Assembly (NCBI RefSeq): GCF_008705135.1
Contig: NZ_CP023694.1
Span: 558,001-622,000, forward strand
DNA length: 64,000 nucleotides
From: Streptomyces coeruleorubidus
GTDB lineage: Bacteria; Actinomycetota; Actinomycetes; Streptomycetales; Streptomycetaceae
Direction: 5' to 3'
A model generated the notes under the pieces. The model was not told where the DNA came from, did not search any database, and saw only the letters and a program-made list of their open reading frames with translations. Positions 34,537-43,953 of this stretch are shown here, piece by piece. Position 1 is the first letter of the stretch, and every line of letters begins with the position of its first letter. The position numbers were made by a program, and so were the translations under genes.

Positions 34537-36327
34537 TCAGTCGCCTTTCCGCCAGCGGGCGCGCAGCCTGAACGCCGCGCCCTTCGGCCGACGTTCGCGG
34601 GTGAATACTCCCTTCTTGTTGCCGTCGACACGGAAGACGCCGGGCGCCGTGGCGAAGTCGGCGAAGTTCCAGACCTGCTCGCCGACGACCGCGTCGACAC
34701 GGTCGAACACCCGGTGATACACGTCGAGCAGTTCGGTCTGGTACTCCTCGGTCCACGGGCTGGGTACGACGCTACGCAGTCCGGGGTAGGCGTCCGCTCC
34801 GTACTCGGTGATGACGATGGGCTTGTCGTGCACGGCCCACTGCCGCAGTTCCGCTTCCAACTCCGTCTCTGCCGCCGCCAGGTCGTCGGGGCCGAAGTAC
34901 CAGCCGTAGTAACGGTTGAGGAGCACGACGTCGAACAGGTCGGTGACCACACACTGGTCCGGCTTCCCCATGAGCGCGTTGACGTAGGCGACGGGCCGTG
35001 AGGGATCCAGTCGGCGTGCCTCGGCCGCCAGCGGTGCGAAGTAGTCGCGCGCCTCTGGTTGGACGTTGTCCGGCTCGTTGGCGATGGACCACAGCACGAC
35101 ACTCGGATGGTTCTTGTCGCGCGTCACGAGCTCCCTTACCGCCTGCATGTGCGTGCGAAGTGTGCTCTCACCCACGGTGTCGGGCGAGAACGTCGACGCC
35201 TTACGGCCGGAGCCGAAAACACCTCCCGCGATGTTCAGGTTCAGGCCGACGGCTGCCGTCTCGTCGATGACCACCACACCCTGTCGGTCCGCATAGTCCA
35301 GCACCTCCTCTGCATAGGGGTAGTGCGAGGTGCGGAACGAGTTCGCGCCGGTCCACTCCAGCAGGGCGAAGTCATGCACCATCAGGACGTCGTCATGAGC
35401 CCTGCCGCGCACGGCGGCGTCCTCGTGCTTGCCGAAACCCTTGAAATAGAACGGGACTCCGTTGATCAGGAACTCCTTGCCCCGTACCTCCACCGTGCGC
35501 ACCCCCACGGACTGCCGGTAACTGTCGACGAGGTCGCCGGAGGTACTCCACAGCGTGGCCTCGAGTTCATAGAGGTAGCCGTCGCCGGGCGCCCAGGGGT
35601 GCACGTCCGCGATCTTCAGGGTCCCCTCCGCCCCGGTGGCGGCATGGACCTCGACCCCGGAGGCATCACGCAGTGAGACACGCACCACGTGCTCTTCGGC
35701 TTGTGCGCTGCTGTCCACGCGGTAGGCGACGAGGCCGGTCGTGTCCTTCAGGCTGGTGGTCACGGTGATGTCGGTGATGTGGACGGGGGGCGTGGTGTAC
35801 AGCCACACGGGCCGGTGCAGACCCGCGTAGTTGAAGAAGTCGTGGAAGTAGTGCTGCACCCTGCGGCCGTCCGCTCGTTCCTCCACTCGGCCAGGTGGTA
35901 TCGACTCCCAGGTCAGTTCGTTGTTGACCACGACGGTGACACGGTTCTCGGCACCCGGCCGCAAGTGCGCCGTGACGTCGGCCTCGAAGGGGGTGTAGCC
36001 GCCTTCGTGCTGGGCGACCTCCACATCGTTGACCCAGGCGGTGGCACGATGCGTCGCGGCGTCGAAGCGGAGTACCGTCCGTTCCCCCGCCCACCGGGCA
36101 GGAACCCATACCTGCCTCTGGTACCAGACGTCCCCGACATGGTCACGAACGGTTGTGTCCGGGAAGATGTCGTTGTAACTGGCCGGCACCGGGATGTCAA
36201 CGGCGCTCGCGAGCTGCGAGCGCCACCAGCCCTCGGCCCGGCCGGCCCCCTCCGCGTCCAGGCGGAAGCTCCACAGGCCGCCGAGAGAGCGGCGTTCACG
36301 AGTGGGGCCATCCTGGGGACGAAGCAT
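34537..36327 (-). CDS. uidA: Beta-glucuronidase (GH2)
   Basis: The 596-residue protein starts MLRPQDGPTRERRSLGGLWS; the open frame continues upstream without homology. It has the GH2 jelly-roll (VGDVWYQRQVWVP), immunoglobulin-like and TIM-barrel domains. The acid/base Glu is in SIANEPDN and the nucleophile in VITEYGADA. An NxKG motif (GNKKG) near the C-terminus is the carboxylate-recognition mark of true beta-glucuronidases. No signal peptide is seen, so it acts on imported glucuronides. It follows the sugar ABC transporter genes in one operon. Confidence 0.93.
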   Translation of the reverse strand: MLRPQDGPTRERRSLGGLWSFRLDAEGAGRAEGWWRSQLASAVDIPVPASYNDIFPDTTVRDHVGDVWYQRQVWVPARWAGERTVLRFDAATHRATAWVNDVEVAQHEGGYTPFEADVTAHLRPGAENRVTVVVNNELTWESIPPGRVEERADGRRVQHYFHDFFNYAGLHRPVWLYTTPPVHITDITVTTSLKDTTGLVAYRVDSSAQAEEHVVRVSLRDASGVEVHAATGAEGTLKIADVHPWAPGDGYLYELEATLWSTSGDLVDSYRQSVGVRTVEVRGKEFLINGVPFYFKGFGKHEDAAVRGRAHDDVLMVHDFALLEWTGANSFRTSHYPYAEEVLDYADRQGVVVIDETAAVGLNLNIAGGVFGSGRKASTFSPDTVGESTLRTHMQAVRELVTRDKNHPSVVLWSIANEPDNVQPEARDYFAPLAAEARRLDPSRPVAYVNALMGKPDQCVVTDLFDVVLLNRYYGWYFGPDDLAAAETELEAELRQWAVHDKPIVITEYGADAYPGLRSVVPSPWTEEYQTELLDVYHRVFDRVDAVVGEQVWNFADFATAPGVFRVDGNKKGVFTRERRPKGAAFRLRARWRKGD

Positions 36328-36446
36328 GGTGGGTTCTCCTGTTGTATGTGCGCGTGTCGACGCGGCAGTCGAAAAAGGCAGAAAGTGAAGGGCGCCCAGG
36401 GAGCCGTCCGCGCCTGCGGGGGCCGGTCGGGTCGGGCGCGGTCGGT

Positions 36447-37322
36447 CTACTTGATGCCGGTGTTGGCGATGCCCTGGATGAAGTGGCGCTGCAGGGCGAG
36501 GAAGAGCAGGATGATCGGTGTGACGACCGTGACCGCCCCGGCCAGCAGCAGGCCGTAGTTGGTGCCGTTGGCTCCCACGGAGAAGAGTGCGAGGGCGACG
36601 GGCAGCGTGTAGTGGTCCTCGGTCTGCGCGACGACGAGCGGCCACAGGAAGTTGTTCCACTGCGCGAGAAAGGTGAGGATCGCCAGCGTCGCCAGCGCAG
36701 GCTGTGTCAGAGGAAGGATCACCCTCAGGAAGATCCGGGATTCGCCCGCACCGTCGAGGCGCGCCGCCTCGACGAGGGCGTCCGGGATGTCCTGGATGAA
36801 CTGCCGCATGATGAACACGCCGAACGGTGTCACGAGGAAGGGCAGGACGAGTCCGAGGTAGGAGTTGCCCAGGCCCATGTTGCTGACGAGCACGAACAGC
36901 GGGACGAAGGTCGTGACGCCGGGGATGATCAGCATGGTGAGGACGAGGCCGAACAGCAGACGCTTTCCCGCGAACTCGATCTTCGCGAAGGCGTATCCGG
37001 CCATCGAGCAGAACAGCAGATTTCCCAGAACACAGGCCACCGCGACGAGTGTGCTGTTCAGGAAGTACAGTCCGAAGTTCTGCTTCGACAGCAGCTGTTC
37101 GAAGTTGGCGAGGGTCGGGGACCGGGGGATCCAGGAACTCGGATGGGCGACGATCTCACCCGTCGGTTTCACCGAGCCGAGGAACATCCAGGCAAAAGGC
37201 GCCAGCGTCGCGAGGAGTCCCAGCACGAGAGCGCAGTAGAGGACGACACGAGCCGTAGGGACGCGCCGGGGCGGACGTCGGTCCCGGAAAGCCGGACCGG
37301 TCGTTGCGGTGGGGGCGGTCAT
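36447..37322 (-). CDS. Carbohydrate ABC transporter permease (MalG type)
   Basis: The 291-residue membrane protein has six predicted helices and the EAA loop seen as ALVEAARLDGAGESRIFLRVILPL. It pairs with the MalF-type permease, whose stop lies one base before its ATG. With the binding protein upstream and beta-glucuronidase downstream it probably imports glucuronides or oligosaccharides. The ATPase is not encoded here, as usual for Streptomyces sugar transporters that share MsiK. Confidence 0.92.
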   Translation of the reverse strand: MTAPTATTGPAFRDRRPPRRVPTARVVLYCALVLGLLATLAPFAWMFLGSVKPTGEIVAHPSSWIPRSPTLANFEQLLSKQNFGLYFLNSTLVAVACVLGNLLFCSMAGYAFAKIEFAGKRLLFGLVLTMLIIPGVTTFVPLFVLVSNMGLGNSYLGLVLPFLVTPFGVFIMRQFIQDIPDALVEAARLDGAGESRIFLRVILPLTQPALATLAILTFLAQWNNFLWPLVVAQTEDHYTLPVALALFSVGANGTNYGLLLAGAVTVVTPIILLFLALQRHFIQGIANTGIK

Positions 37323-37323
37323 G

Positions 37324-38277
37324 TCAGGCCTTCGCTCGGAAGATGCGGAACTGAAGAAGGCTCAAGAGAGCTATAGCGGTGACCAGCACATAGGACGCGG
37401 CCGAGGCCATTCCGTAGTTCCCGAAGCCGAACTGCTCGTAGGCGTAGTAACTGATCGACGTCGTGCTGTCCAAGGGGCCGCCGCTCGTCATGACGAACGG
37501 TTCCTCGAAGAACTGGAGGTAGCTGATGCTGAGCAGAACGGCGACGACCAGCGTGGCGGGCCGCAGCAGCGGCAAGGTCACGCTGCGAAAGGCACGCCAG
37601 CGGGACGCGCCGTCCACAACGGCCGCCTCGTGCAGCTCGGGAGGTATCGACTGCAGTCCCGCCAGGAAGATCACCATGGGGATGCCGAAGTGCCGCCAGA
37701 CCGCCATGAGGATGAGGGCCGGCATGGACCAGTTGGGATCGTTCAGCCAGTCCGGCCCCGAGATCCCTACGAGCGTCAGGGCCGAGTTGATCATCCCGTC
37801 AGGCTTGTAGAGGTACCTCCACACGACCGCTATCGCCACGATGCTCGTCACGACCGGAGCGAAGTAGGCGACCCGGAAGAAGCCCTTCGCCCGCTGGATC
37901 CCGGAGTTCAGAGCGACGGCGATCGCAAGGGATATCACCATCGTCAGAGGGATTCCCACAGCGACGAAATAGAGCGTGTTCAGAGCGGCGCGGACGAAGG
38001 TGGGATCGGCGAACAGCGTGACGTAGTTCTCCAGGCCGACGAAGTTGACGCTGAAGGGCGTCTCCACGTCCTTGCTGGTGATGTCGGTGACGCTCATCGA
38101 CAGTGACGAGAGGACCGGCCAAAAGCCGAAGGTGGCGAACAGCAGGACGAAGGGCGAGCAGAAGGCCCAGGCGACCAGTGTGCGCCGCAGGCGTCCGGAA
38201 CCGCCCCTCGACCCCTGGGGCCGCTGCCTGGTGGAAGACCTCTCGCGTGCGGGTTCCACGGAGGTGGTCGTGGTCAT
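37324..38277 (-). CDS. Carbohydrate ABC transporter permease (MalF type)
   Basis: The 317-residue protein starts MTTTTSVEPARERSSTRQ. Its ATG overlaps the stop of the binding-protein gene (ATGA), so translation is likely coupled. It has a basic N-terminus, six helices and the EAA loop ELHEAAVVDGASRWRAFRSVTLPLL. It forms the inner-membrane channel with the MalG-type partner. Confidence 0.92.
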   Translation of the reverse strand: MTTTTSVEPARERSSTRQRPQGSRGGSGRLRRTLVAWAFCSPFVLLFATFGFWPVLSSLSMSVTDITSKDVETPFSVNFVGLENYVTLFADPTFVRAALNTLYFVAVGIPLTMVISLAIAVALNSGIQRAKGFFRVAYFAPVVTSIVAIAVVWRYLYKPDGMINSALTLVGISGPDWLNDPNWSMPALILMAVWRHFGIPMVIFLAGLQSIPPELHEAAVVDGASRWRAFRSVTLPLLRPATLVVAVLLSISYLQFFEEPFVMTSGGPLDSTTSISYYAYEQFGFGNYGMASAASYVLVTAIALLSLLQFRIFRAKA

Positions 38278-39569
38278 CGAGGCCGCCCCGTTCCGATCGA
38301 GGACGCCTTCGCCTGGACCCGTTCCAGAGCCGCCTCGGGCGATGAGACACCCTTGGCCACCTTCTCGATCTCGGCATCGAGGACCGCGGTGATCTGCTTC
38401 CACGTCGTGACGTTCGGGGTGGGCAGCGCGGTCTCCAGCTGGGAACGGAAGACGGCCAGCGTCGGATCCGACTTGAGCTTCCCCTCACTCCAGGCCGTCT
38501 GCACGGCGGGAAGGTCCCCGGACAGTTCGTACCAGTCCTGCTGGACGTCGGGCCGGGAGAGCCACCGGACGAACTTCCAGGCCCCGTCGCGGTTCTTCGC
38601 CTCCTTGAACACCGACCAGTGCCCTCCCCCGATGTAGCCGGCGTTGGACTTCGGCCCCTTCGGGAGCGCGACGACCCCCACCTTGTCCTTGACGAAGTCC
38701 GCCCCGCCCGCCTCCTTCAGCAGGGCCGTCTCCCAGGGGCCCGAGATGAGTGCGGCGGTGGAACCGTCGACGAACTGCGGCTCGATCTCCCCGAGGCTCA
38801 CCGGCCCGTTGCGGCTCGCGGTCTTCGACGTGAAGAACGACTGGTAGCGCTTCATCCCCTCGCGGGCCTCGGGCGTGGTGAAGGTGAATTCGGTGCCGTC
38901 CTCGTTCATCAGGTTCGCACCTGCCTGCCACATGAAGGGCAGCACGCTCTGCCAGCTCTGCGCCACGCCGGTGGGCAGCGACAGACCCCACTTCGCGCCC
39001 TCCTTCTGGAGGGCCTTGAGGAACGGGCCGTACTCCTGCCAGGTCTTCGGCGCGGACACTCCGGCAGCCCGTGCCAGGTCCTTGCGGTAGAAGAGGGCGC
39101 GCGTCTCCACGTACCAGGGGACGGCGTACGTGCCTCCGTCGAAGGTGGTGCTCCGGGCGGCGCCGCGGTAGAAGGACGAGGTGTCGACGAGGCCCGTCGG
39201 CACCTGCTCGAGTCCGCCGGTCGAGGCGAAGTTCGTCAGGTCGGCGGATCCGACGAGGGTGGCGTCGGGCGTGTCCTTGGAGGCGATCGCCGTCTCGACC
39301 TTCTTGGCGTAGTCCTGCCACGGGATGGCAGTGACCTGCACTTTTGCGTCCGGGTTGGCCTTCTCGAACCGCGCGGCCAACTCGGGCAGGCGCTCGCCCT
39401 CGGTGCCCATGGCCCAGACGCTGATGTGTCCCTTGGCCTGTGAGGTGCCGACGGGAGCGCCCTTGGCGCCCACGCCTCGTTGTGTATCGGACCGGCCGCA
39501 ACCGGCCAGAACCAGTGTGGCGGTCAGACCGCCGATGAGCGCTTTCGACAAATGTGAGGTGAACATCAT
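38274..39569 (-). CDS. Sugar ABC transporter substrate-binding lipoprotein
   Basis: The 431-residue protein starts MMFTSHLSKALIGGLTATLV and has a lipobox LVLAGC. AGGAG lies seven bases before the first ATG. It is a family-1 extracellular solute-binding protein (FEKANPDAKVQVTAIPWQDY, VPWYVETRALFYRKDL). It is the first gene of the operon and should bind the glucuronide or related sugar for the two permeases. The TetR gene is divergent 168 bases away. Confidence 0.93.
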   Translation of the reverse strand: MMFTSHLSKALIGGLTATLVLAGCGRSDTQRGVGAKGAPVGTSQAKGHISVWAMGTEGERLPELAARFEKANPDAKVQVTAIPWQDYAKKVETAIASKDTPDATLVGSADLTNFASTGGLEQVPTGLVDTSSFYRGAARSTTFDGGTYAVPWYVETRALFYRKDLARAAGVSAPKTWQEYGPFLKALQKEGAKWGLSLPTGVAQSWQSVLPFMWQAGANLMNEDGTEFTFTTPEAREGMKRYQSFFTSKTASRNGPVSLGEIEPQFVDGSTAALISGPWETALLKEAGGADFVKDKVGVVALPKGPKSNAGYIGGGHWSVFKEAKNRDGAWKFVRWLSRPDVQQDWYELSGDLPAVQTAWSEGKLKSDPTLAVFRSQLETALPTPNVTTWKQITAVLDAEIEKVAKGVSSPEAALERVQAKASSIGTGRPR

Positions 39570-39643
39570 CGTCCGTCTCCTCTCCACCCGTGGATGCGTG
39601 AGCGGCTCTACCGCACGTCGTGGTGGGTCAGCGAGACGGTACA

Positions 39644-39674
39644 GCGAAACCCGAACAGATGCCATAGTTTCAGC
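39644..39674. promoter_or_regulatory. Possible operator between sugar-binding-protein and tetR genes
   Basis: GCGAAAC at 39644 and GTTTCAGC at 39667 form an imperfect inverted repeat in the divergent promoter region. It is a candidate site for the TetR regulator at 39738. Confidence 0.3.
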
Positions 39675-39737
39675 GATGGCGACGACGGTGGACTCTGTTT
39701 CGGCCACTGCTCAGCACCGCCCGCTTAGGCTTGGGGC

Positions 39738-40370
39738 ATGACCGAGAAGACGGCGGCCCGTCCGGCCACTCGCCGAGGCCCATACGCCAAGAGCGCACAA
39801 CGCAGGGTCGAGATCGTCGCCTCAGCTACCGCTGTGTTCGCGGCTCGCGGTTACCGGGGAGGGTCCCTGCGGGAGATCGCCAAGCAGCTCGACCTGAGCC
39901 TGACCAGCGTCGTGCACCACTTTCCCAGCAAGAGCGAGCTCCTCGTGGCCGTCCTCGAAAACGCCGATTCCGCGAGCATCGACTCCTTCGAGTCGGACAG
40001 CCAGGGAAAGGGTGTGGTCTACGCGGTCCTGCGGTACGTCCGCCGCAACCTGGAAAGGCAGGAGATGCTGCGGCTCCTCGCCTTGATGGCCGCGGAGGCC
40101 TCGGCTCCCGACCACCCGGCGCACGAGTGGTTCCGTGACAGGTACGAGCGGGTCGTCACCGCTTTCACGACCGCGGTACGCCGGGACCAGGACCTGGGTC
40201 GCATCTCGAACCGGAGGAACCCCGAACTGATCGCGGCGGCCCTTGTCGCGATGTGGGACGGCCTCCAGCTCCAGTGGCTCATCGACCCGCGGCGTGATCT
40301 CTTGGCGGGGGTATCGGCCGGCTTGGAGGATCTGCTGGGCGCTCCCGCCGCCGGTGACCCACACCCGTAG
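39738..40370 (+). CDS. TetR-family regulator of the glucuronidase operon
   Basis: The 210-residue protein has a TetR helix-turn-helix (GGSLREIAKQLDLSLTSVVHHFPSKSELLVAVL) preceded by a basic tail. The C-terminal part is a generic helical bundle. It is divergent from the sugar-binding-protein gene, so it is the obvious controller of the transporter/beta-glucuronidase operon. Glucuronide-responsive TetR regulators are known from enteric bacteria, which fits. Confidence 0.88.
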   Translation: MTEKTAARPATRRGPYAKSAQRRVEIVASATAVFAARGYRGGSLREIAKQLDLSLTSVVHHFPSKSELLVAVLENADSASIDSFESDSQGKGVVYAVLRYVRRNLERQEMLRLLALMAAEASAPDHPAHEWFRDRYERVVTAFTTAVRRDQDLGRISNRRNPELIAAALVAMWDGLQLQWLIDPRRDLLAGVSAGLEDLLGAPAAGDPHP

Positions 40371-41102
40371 CAGCACGTCGCGCCCTTCCGGACCAGACCG
40401 CCGCGTCACCCGCCTTGGACCATCGGTCGCGACCGGCACGCGACCGGCCGCTGCTCGCGCATCTGAACGAGCCTGGGATGCGGACGGGCGAGTGCCAGAC
40501 CGTACGTTCCCATCCGTGCCGCTCCGGTGGATCGACGCCGAGGTGGATCGTCAGGCCGGTGGTGGCTCCATCTCAGCGCACCTCTCCACTCGTTGAGGCT
40601 GTCAGTGCCCCGCCGGCGGGGCGACCATGTGTGTGTCTCTCACCTGGCTCTCGCTGTCCCGCGAGGGGCCCGACCGCTTCAGCCGGGGGCGGCGGCGTCG
40701 TTCACGTCGGCGCACAGTCCCGCTCGGCGGCCGGTCACGCACCACTTGTCAGGCTCGTGCGAACCGGAAGATCCGCGCACACGGTGCCGACTTCAGCCTC
40801 GCCGGAAACCGCCCCTGTTGGTCGAGCACTGCTCTTGCGTGTCCGGCCCGGGCGTCAACGGGCCCGTCATGGTTCGCAGCCGCTCAGCCCGATCGCCTTG
40901 CGTCGCTTCCGGATGGACGATGGGTACGGAACCCGTCCGACAGTCGATGGCCAGCAGGTGCGCCGCACCTCCATTCAGCGCGATGGGTCTTACCGGCCTG
41001 CCTGCTCTGAACAGAGCCGCAGAGTGCGCCGGACCGGTAAACAGGGGCCATGAGGCTGCCGGGAGGCGCAGGAAGCTCCTGAAGGCATGCGGGCCTGCGG
41101 GA
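40371..41102. other. Long gap with no recognisable gene
   Basis: This 730-base gap has open frames on both strands, but none shows protein-family motifs or clear start signals. It may be decayed sequence. Confidence 0.5.
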
Positions 41103-41747
41103 TCAGGGCTGATCGCTGATGGCTCGATAGGCCGCGGTGAACAGGGTGTAGCACAGGTCGATCAGTTCTTCGACGGTGGCGTTCTGGTGGCCGAGGGTCC
41201 AGTCCACGAGGAGTTCGTTGACTCCCCCGACCAGGCTCATCGCGGTCATGGTGAGCCGGCTGGAGGAGGCTTCCGGGTCAGGGAGCGGTGCGACGACGAC
41301 GGCGGCGATCAGTGCGGCGAATTCGTGCAGGACCTCACGGCGGCGCACTTCGAGGCGGGGGCTGGCGCCCACGACCTCGATGAGCACCACGCGGGCCATG
41401 CGGGCGTCGCCGGCCAGTGTGCGGATGAACACCTCGAGGCCGGCGCGCAGCTGGGCGTCGACATCGGGTGCGGTAGCGGCTGCGGCCTGTGCGGTTTCGG
41501 TTTGGATCGTAGTGATCAGCTCGTTGTAGACCCCGGCGAGAAGGTCTTCGCGGTCGCGGAACGACTCGTAGAAATAGCGCTCGGTCAGTCCGGCATGCGA
41601 GCACACCTGCTTGACGGAGACCGAGGTGTATCCGACCGTGCCGAACAGGTCGAGGCCCGCCTGGATGAGGCGCGTGCGGCGCTCCTGCTGTCGTTGCGCC
41701 GCGTCGCGTCCGCCGTAGCGCCGCCCGGCGGTCTGTGTGCCGGTCAT
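41103..41747 (-). CDS. TetR-family regulator of the SDR/MBL/hydrolase/reductase operon
   Basis: The 214-residue protein starts MTGTQTAGRRYGGRDAAQ; GAAGGGG is close upstream. It has the TetR helix-turn-helix (TSVSVKQVCSHAGLTERYFYESFRDREDLLAGV) and a C-terminal domain of the kind found with lipid-type ligands. It is divergent from the operon beginning at 41901, and three overlapping inverted repeats lie between the two. It therefore probably represses both its own gene and the operon. Confidence 0.9.
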   Translation of the reverse strand: MTGTQTAGRRYGGRDAAQRQQERRTRLIQAGLDLFGTVGYTSVSVKQVCSHAGLTERYFYESFRDREDLLAGVYNELITTIQTETAQAAAATAPDVDAQLRAGLEVFIRTLAGDARMARVVLIEVVGASPRLEVRRREVLHEFAALIAAVVVAPLPDPEASSSRLTMTAMSLVGGVNELLVDWTLGHQNATVEELIDLCYTLFTAAYRAISDQP

Positions 41748-41767
41748 TTTTCCCCTTCGCAGAGGTG

Positions 41768-41834
41768 TTGACACCGGTGTACTCCGAACTGACACTCTAG
41801 CTTGTCAGTTCATCTGACACGGCATCGTGTCAGA
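41768..41834. promoter_or_regulatory. Dense inverted repeats in the divergent tetR/SDR promoter
   Basis: Three perfect inverted repeats are present: ACACCGGTGT (41771-41780), TGTCAG-TTCAT-CTGACA (41803-41819) and TCTGACACG-GCAT-CGTGTCAGA (41813-41834). A TTGACA at 41768 could be a -35 element. The repeated TGTCAG core suggests that the TetR protein binds two or more sites cooperatively. Confidence 0.7.
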
Positions 41835-41900
41835 AGGTGCGTGGGGGCCGCTTGCCGCTCAGCGTTCCGCTCATGCTCAGGGCAAGAAAGGGGCTCGATC

Positions 41901-42812
41901 GTGGCAGCACCGCCCAAATACCCGTACACGTTCAGCCGAGAAGACCGCGACAGGCTCCCCCGCACACAACCGCTGACCGGCCGAGTGATCGCGGTCACCG
42001 GGGCGGGCCGCGGAATCGGGCGCGCGGTCGCGGCCCGGCTCGCCGCAGCCGGAGCCGCCGTGGCGATCGGCGATCTCGACGAAGCGCTTGCCATGGAGAC
42101 GGCTGGTGCCATCGGCGCGCATCCCGGTGGCCGGCTGCTCGGGCTGTCTCTCGACGTCACCGACACACCTTCCTTCGAGGACTTCCTGCGCACCGTCGAG
42201 ACCTGGCTGGGGCCGATCGACGTACTGATCAACAACGCCGGAGTCATGTGGGTGGGCCCCTCCGAGGAGGAACCGGAGGAAGCCGCCCTGCGCCAGTTCG
42301 ACGTCAACGTCCACGGCGTACTGCGAGGGATGAAACTCGTGATCCCGGGGATGCGGAAACGCGGTCGCGGCCACGTGGTGAACATCGCCTCCGCCGCCAG
42401 CAAGGTCGCCCCGGCCGGCGAGGCGACCTACGCGGCGACGAAGCACGCCGTCCACGGCTACAGCACAGCCGTCCGCGCCGAACTGCGCGGCACCGGCGTG
42501 CACGTGTCCTTGGTGATGCCCGGCGTCGTGGACACCGAGCTGGCCGTGGGCACCGCGACCGGCCCCACCCGACGCCTGACGACGGATCAGGTGGCCGACG
42601 CGGTGCTCGACGTCGTGCTGCGCCCGCGGTTCGAGGTCTTCGTTCCACGCCAGATAGCCGCCCTGACCCGGCTGGCCGCGTTGCTGCCGGGCCGTGCCCG
42701 CGACGCCCTGCATCACCTCCTTGTCCCCGACCAGCTCGCCGCCCTGTCCGACCGGTCGGTCCGCGCGGCCTACGAGCAGCGCACCTGGACCGCCCGCCAT
42801 CCCGAAGGATGA
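41901..42812 (+). CDS. SDR oxidoreductase, first gene of the 42-47 kb operon
   Basis: The 303-residue protein starts at GTG (AAPPKYPYTFSREDRDRL) with AAAGGGG upstream. It shows the Rossmann motif VTGAGRGIG, NNAG, the Ser of NIASAASKV and the YAATK pair. An unusual C-terminal extension of about 60 residues (RQIAALTRLAALLPGRAR) is typical of SDRs that act on lipid or steroid-like substrates. Four bases separate it from the next gene. It probably oxidises an alcohol in the operon's pathway. Confidence 0.9.
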   Translation: MAAPPKYPYTFSREDRDRLPRTQPLTGRVIAVTGAGRGIGRAVAARLAAAGAAVAIGDLDEALAMETAGAIGAHPGGRLLGLSLDVTDTPSFEDFLRTVETWLGPIDVLINNAGVMWVGPSEEEPEEAALRQFDVNVHGVLRGMKLVIPGMRKRGRGHVVNIASAASKVAPAGEATYAATKHAVHGYSTAVRAELRGTGVHVSLVMPGVVDTELAVGTATGPTRRLTTDQVADAVLDVVLRPRFEVFVPRQIAALTRLAALLPGRARDALHHLLVPDQLAALSDRSVRAAYEQRTWTARHPEG

Positions 42813-42816
42813 GCCC

Positions 42817-43953
42817 GTGACCACCACGCCCAAGCCGGCGCCCAGCGCGAAGAAGGCCCAGGACGCCGCCGCTCCGCGTCCCATCCCCGAATTCGAAGGT
42901 GTCCACGACGTATGGCCCCGTGGTGACCGGCTGCGCGCCGTGCGCAGCGCCGCGGCCGCCTACCGTGAGCGGTTCGTCCAGCAGGGCCGCATCCACGCCG
43001 TCCGCAGTTTCGACATCGCCGCCGCCCCGTACCCGACCCGGTTCGGCTTCCACGGCGCCGCGCTCGCCCTCAACCCGTTCGTGAGCATTGTCAACCGGAT
43101 GCTCGTCGTGCAGTTCGACGGCTTCGACGGTGAGCCGAAAACACTGGTGTGGGAGCCGACCGTCGCCGCCGGAACGGCTCAAGCGCCGTTCTACGCCCAA
43201 CTCAAGCGTCTGGCGGGGGACTTTCTCACCGAGCACGTCTTCGCCCGCTACTACCAGGACCCGAACACCGTCCTGCCCTCCTGCGGTCTGCGACCCGAGG
43301 ACGTGGACTTCGTCAGCTTCGACCACCTGCACGTCCAGGACGTGCGCATGATCATGGGAAGTACCAGCATCATTCCCGGCGAACGGGCACCCCGGGAAGC
43401 GCTGTTCCCCCGCGCCCAGCTGTTGGTGCACCGCAGGGAGCTGGGCACCTTCGAATCGACGCATCCGATGCAGTGGGCCTGGTACGTCGACGGAGGCATG
43501 GACGGGGTACCGGCCGAGCGCGTCACCGCCTTCGACGGCGACGTCGAACTCGGTGTCGGCGTCAGCCTGCTGTGGACCCCCGGCCATACGGACGGCAACC
43601 ACTCCCTGGTGCTGAACACCCCCGACGGCGTGTGGGTCTCCTCCGAGAACGGCATCTCGGCCGACAACTGGCAGCCCGAGCTCTCCCGCATCCCCGGGGT
43701 GCGCCGCCACGCCGCGTTCTACGGCCGTGAGGTGGTGCCCAACGCCAACACCCTGGAGGACTCCCTCGACCAGTACGACTCCATGGTCAAGGAGAAGACC
43801 CTCGCCGATCCCAGCCGGCGCGATCCGCGCTGGCTGCAGATCCTGCCCTCCTCGGAGCTGGCCCCCTTCAAACGGCACTGGCCGGTGCTGCCCAGCTTCC
43901 TCCACGGCGGTCTGAACTACGGCGAACTGACCCCCGCCGGCGGTGGCCGATGA
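42817..43953 (+). CDS. Metallo-beta-lactamase-fold protein
   Basis: The 378-residue protein starts at GTG (TTTPKPAPSAKKAQ). The body has a metal-site-like DHLHVQD motif and a second His in TPGHTDGNHS, which fits the MBL fold. The classical HxHxDH ends in D-V here, so the second metal site may be changed. A conserved FGFHGAALALNPFVS region at the start is shared with uncharacterised actinobacterial proteins. Its stop overlaps the next start (ATGA). Hydrolysis of an ester or lactone is a reasonable guess. Confidence 0.75.
   Translation: MTTTPKPAPSAKKAQDAAAPRPIPEFEGVHDVWPRGDRLRAVRSAAAAYRERFVQQGRIHAVRSFDIAAAPYPTRFGFHGAALALNPFVSIVNRMLVVQFDGFDGEPKTLVWEPTVAAGTAQAPFYAQLKRLAGDFLTEHVFARYYQDPNTVLPSCGLRPEDVDFVSFDHLHVQDVRMIMGSTSIIPGERAPREALFPRAQLLVHRRELGTFESTHPMQWAWYVDGGMDGVPAERVTAFDGDVELGVGVSLLWTPGHTDGNHSLVLNTPDGVWVSSENGISADNWQPELSRIPGVRRHAAFYGREVVPNANTLEDSLDQYDSMVKEKTLADPSRRDPRWLQILPSSELAPFKRHWPVLPSFLHGGLNYGELTPAGGGR

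Noticed and set aside
40527..41771. A 414-codon plus-strand frame
   Set aside because: It crosses a gene-free gap and then runs antisense to the TetR gene at 41103.
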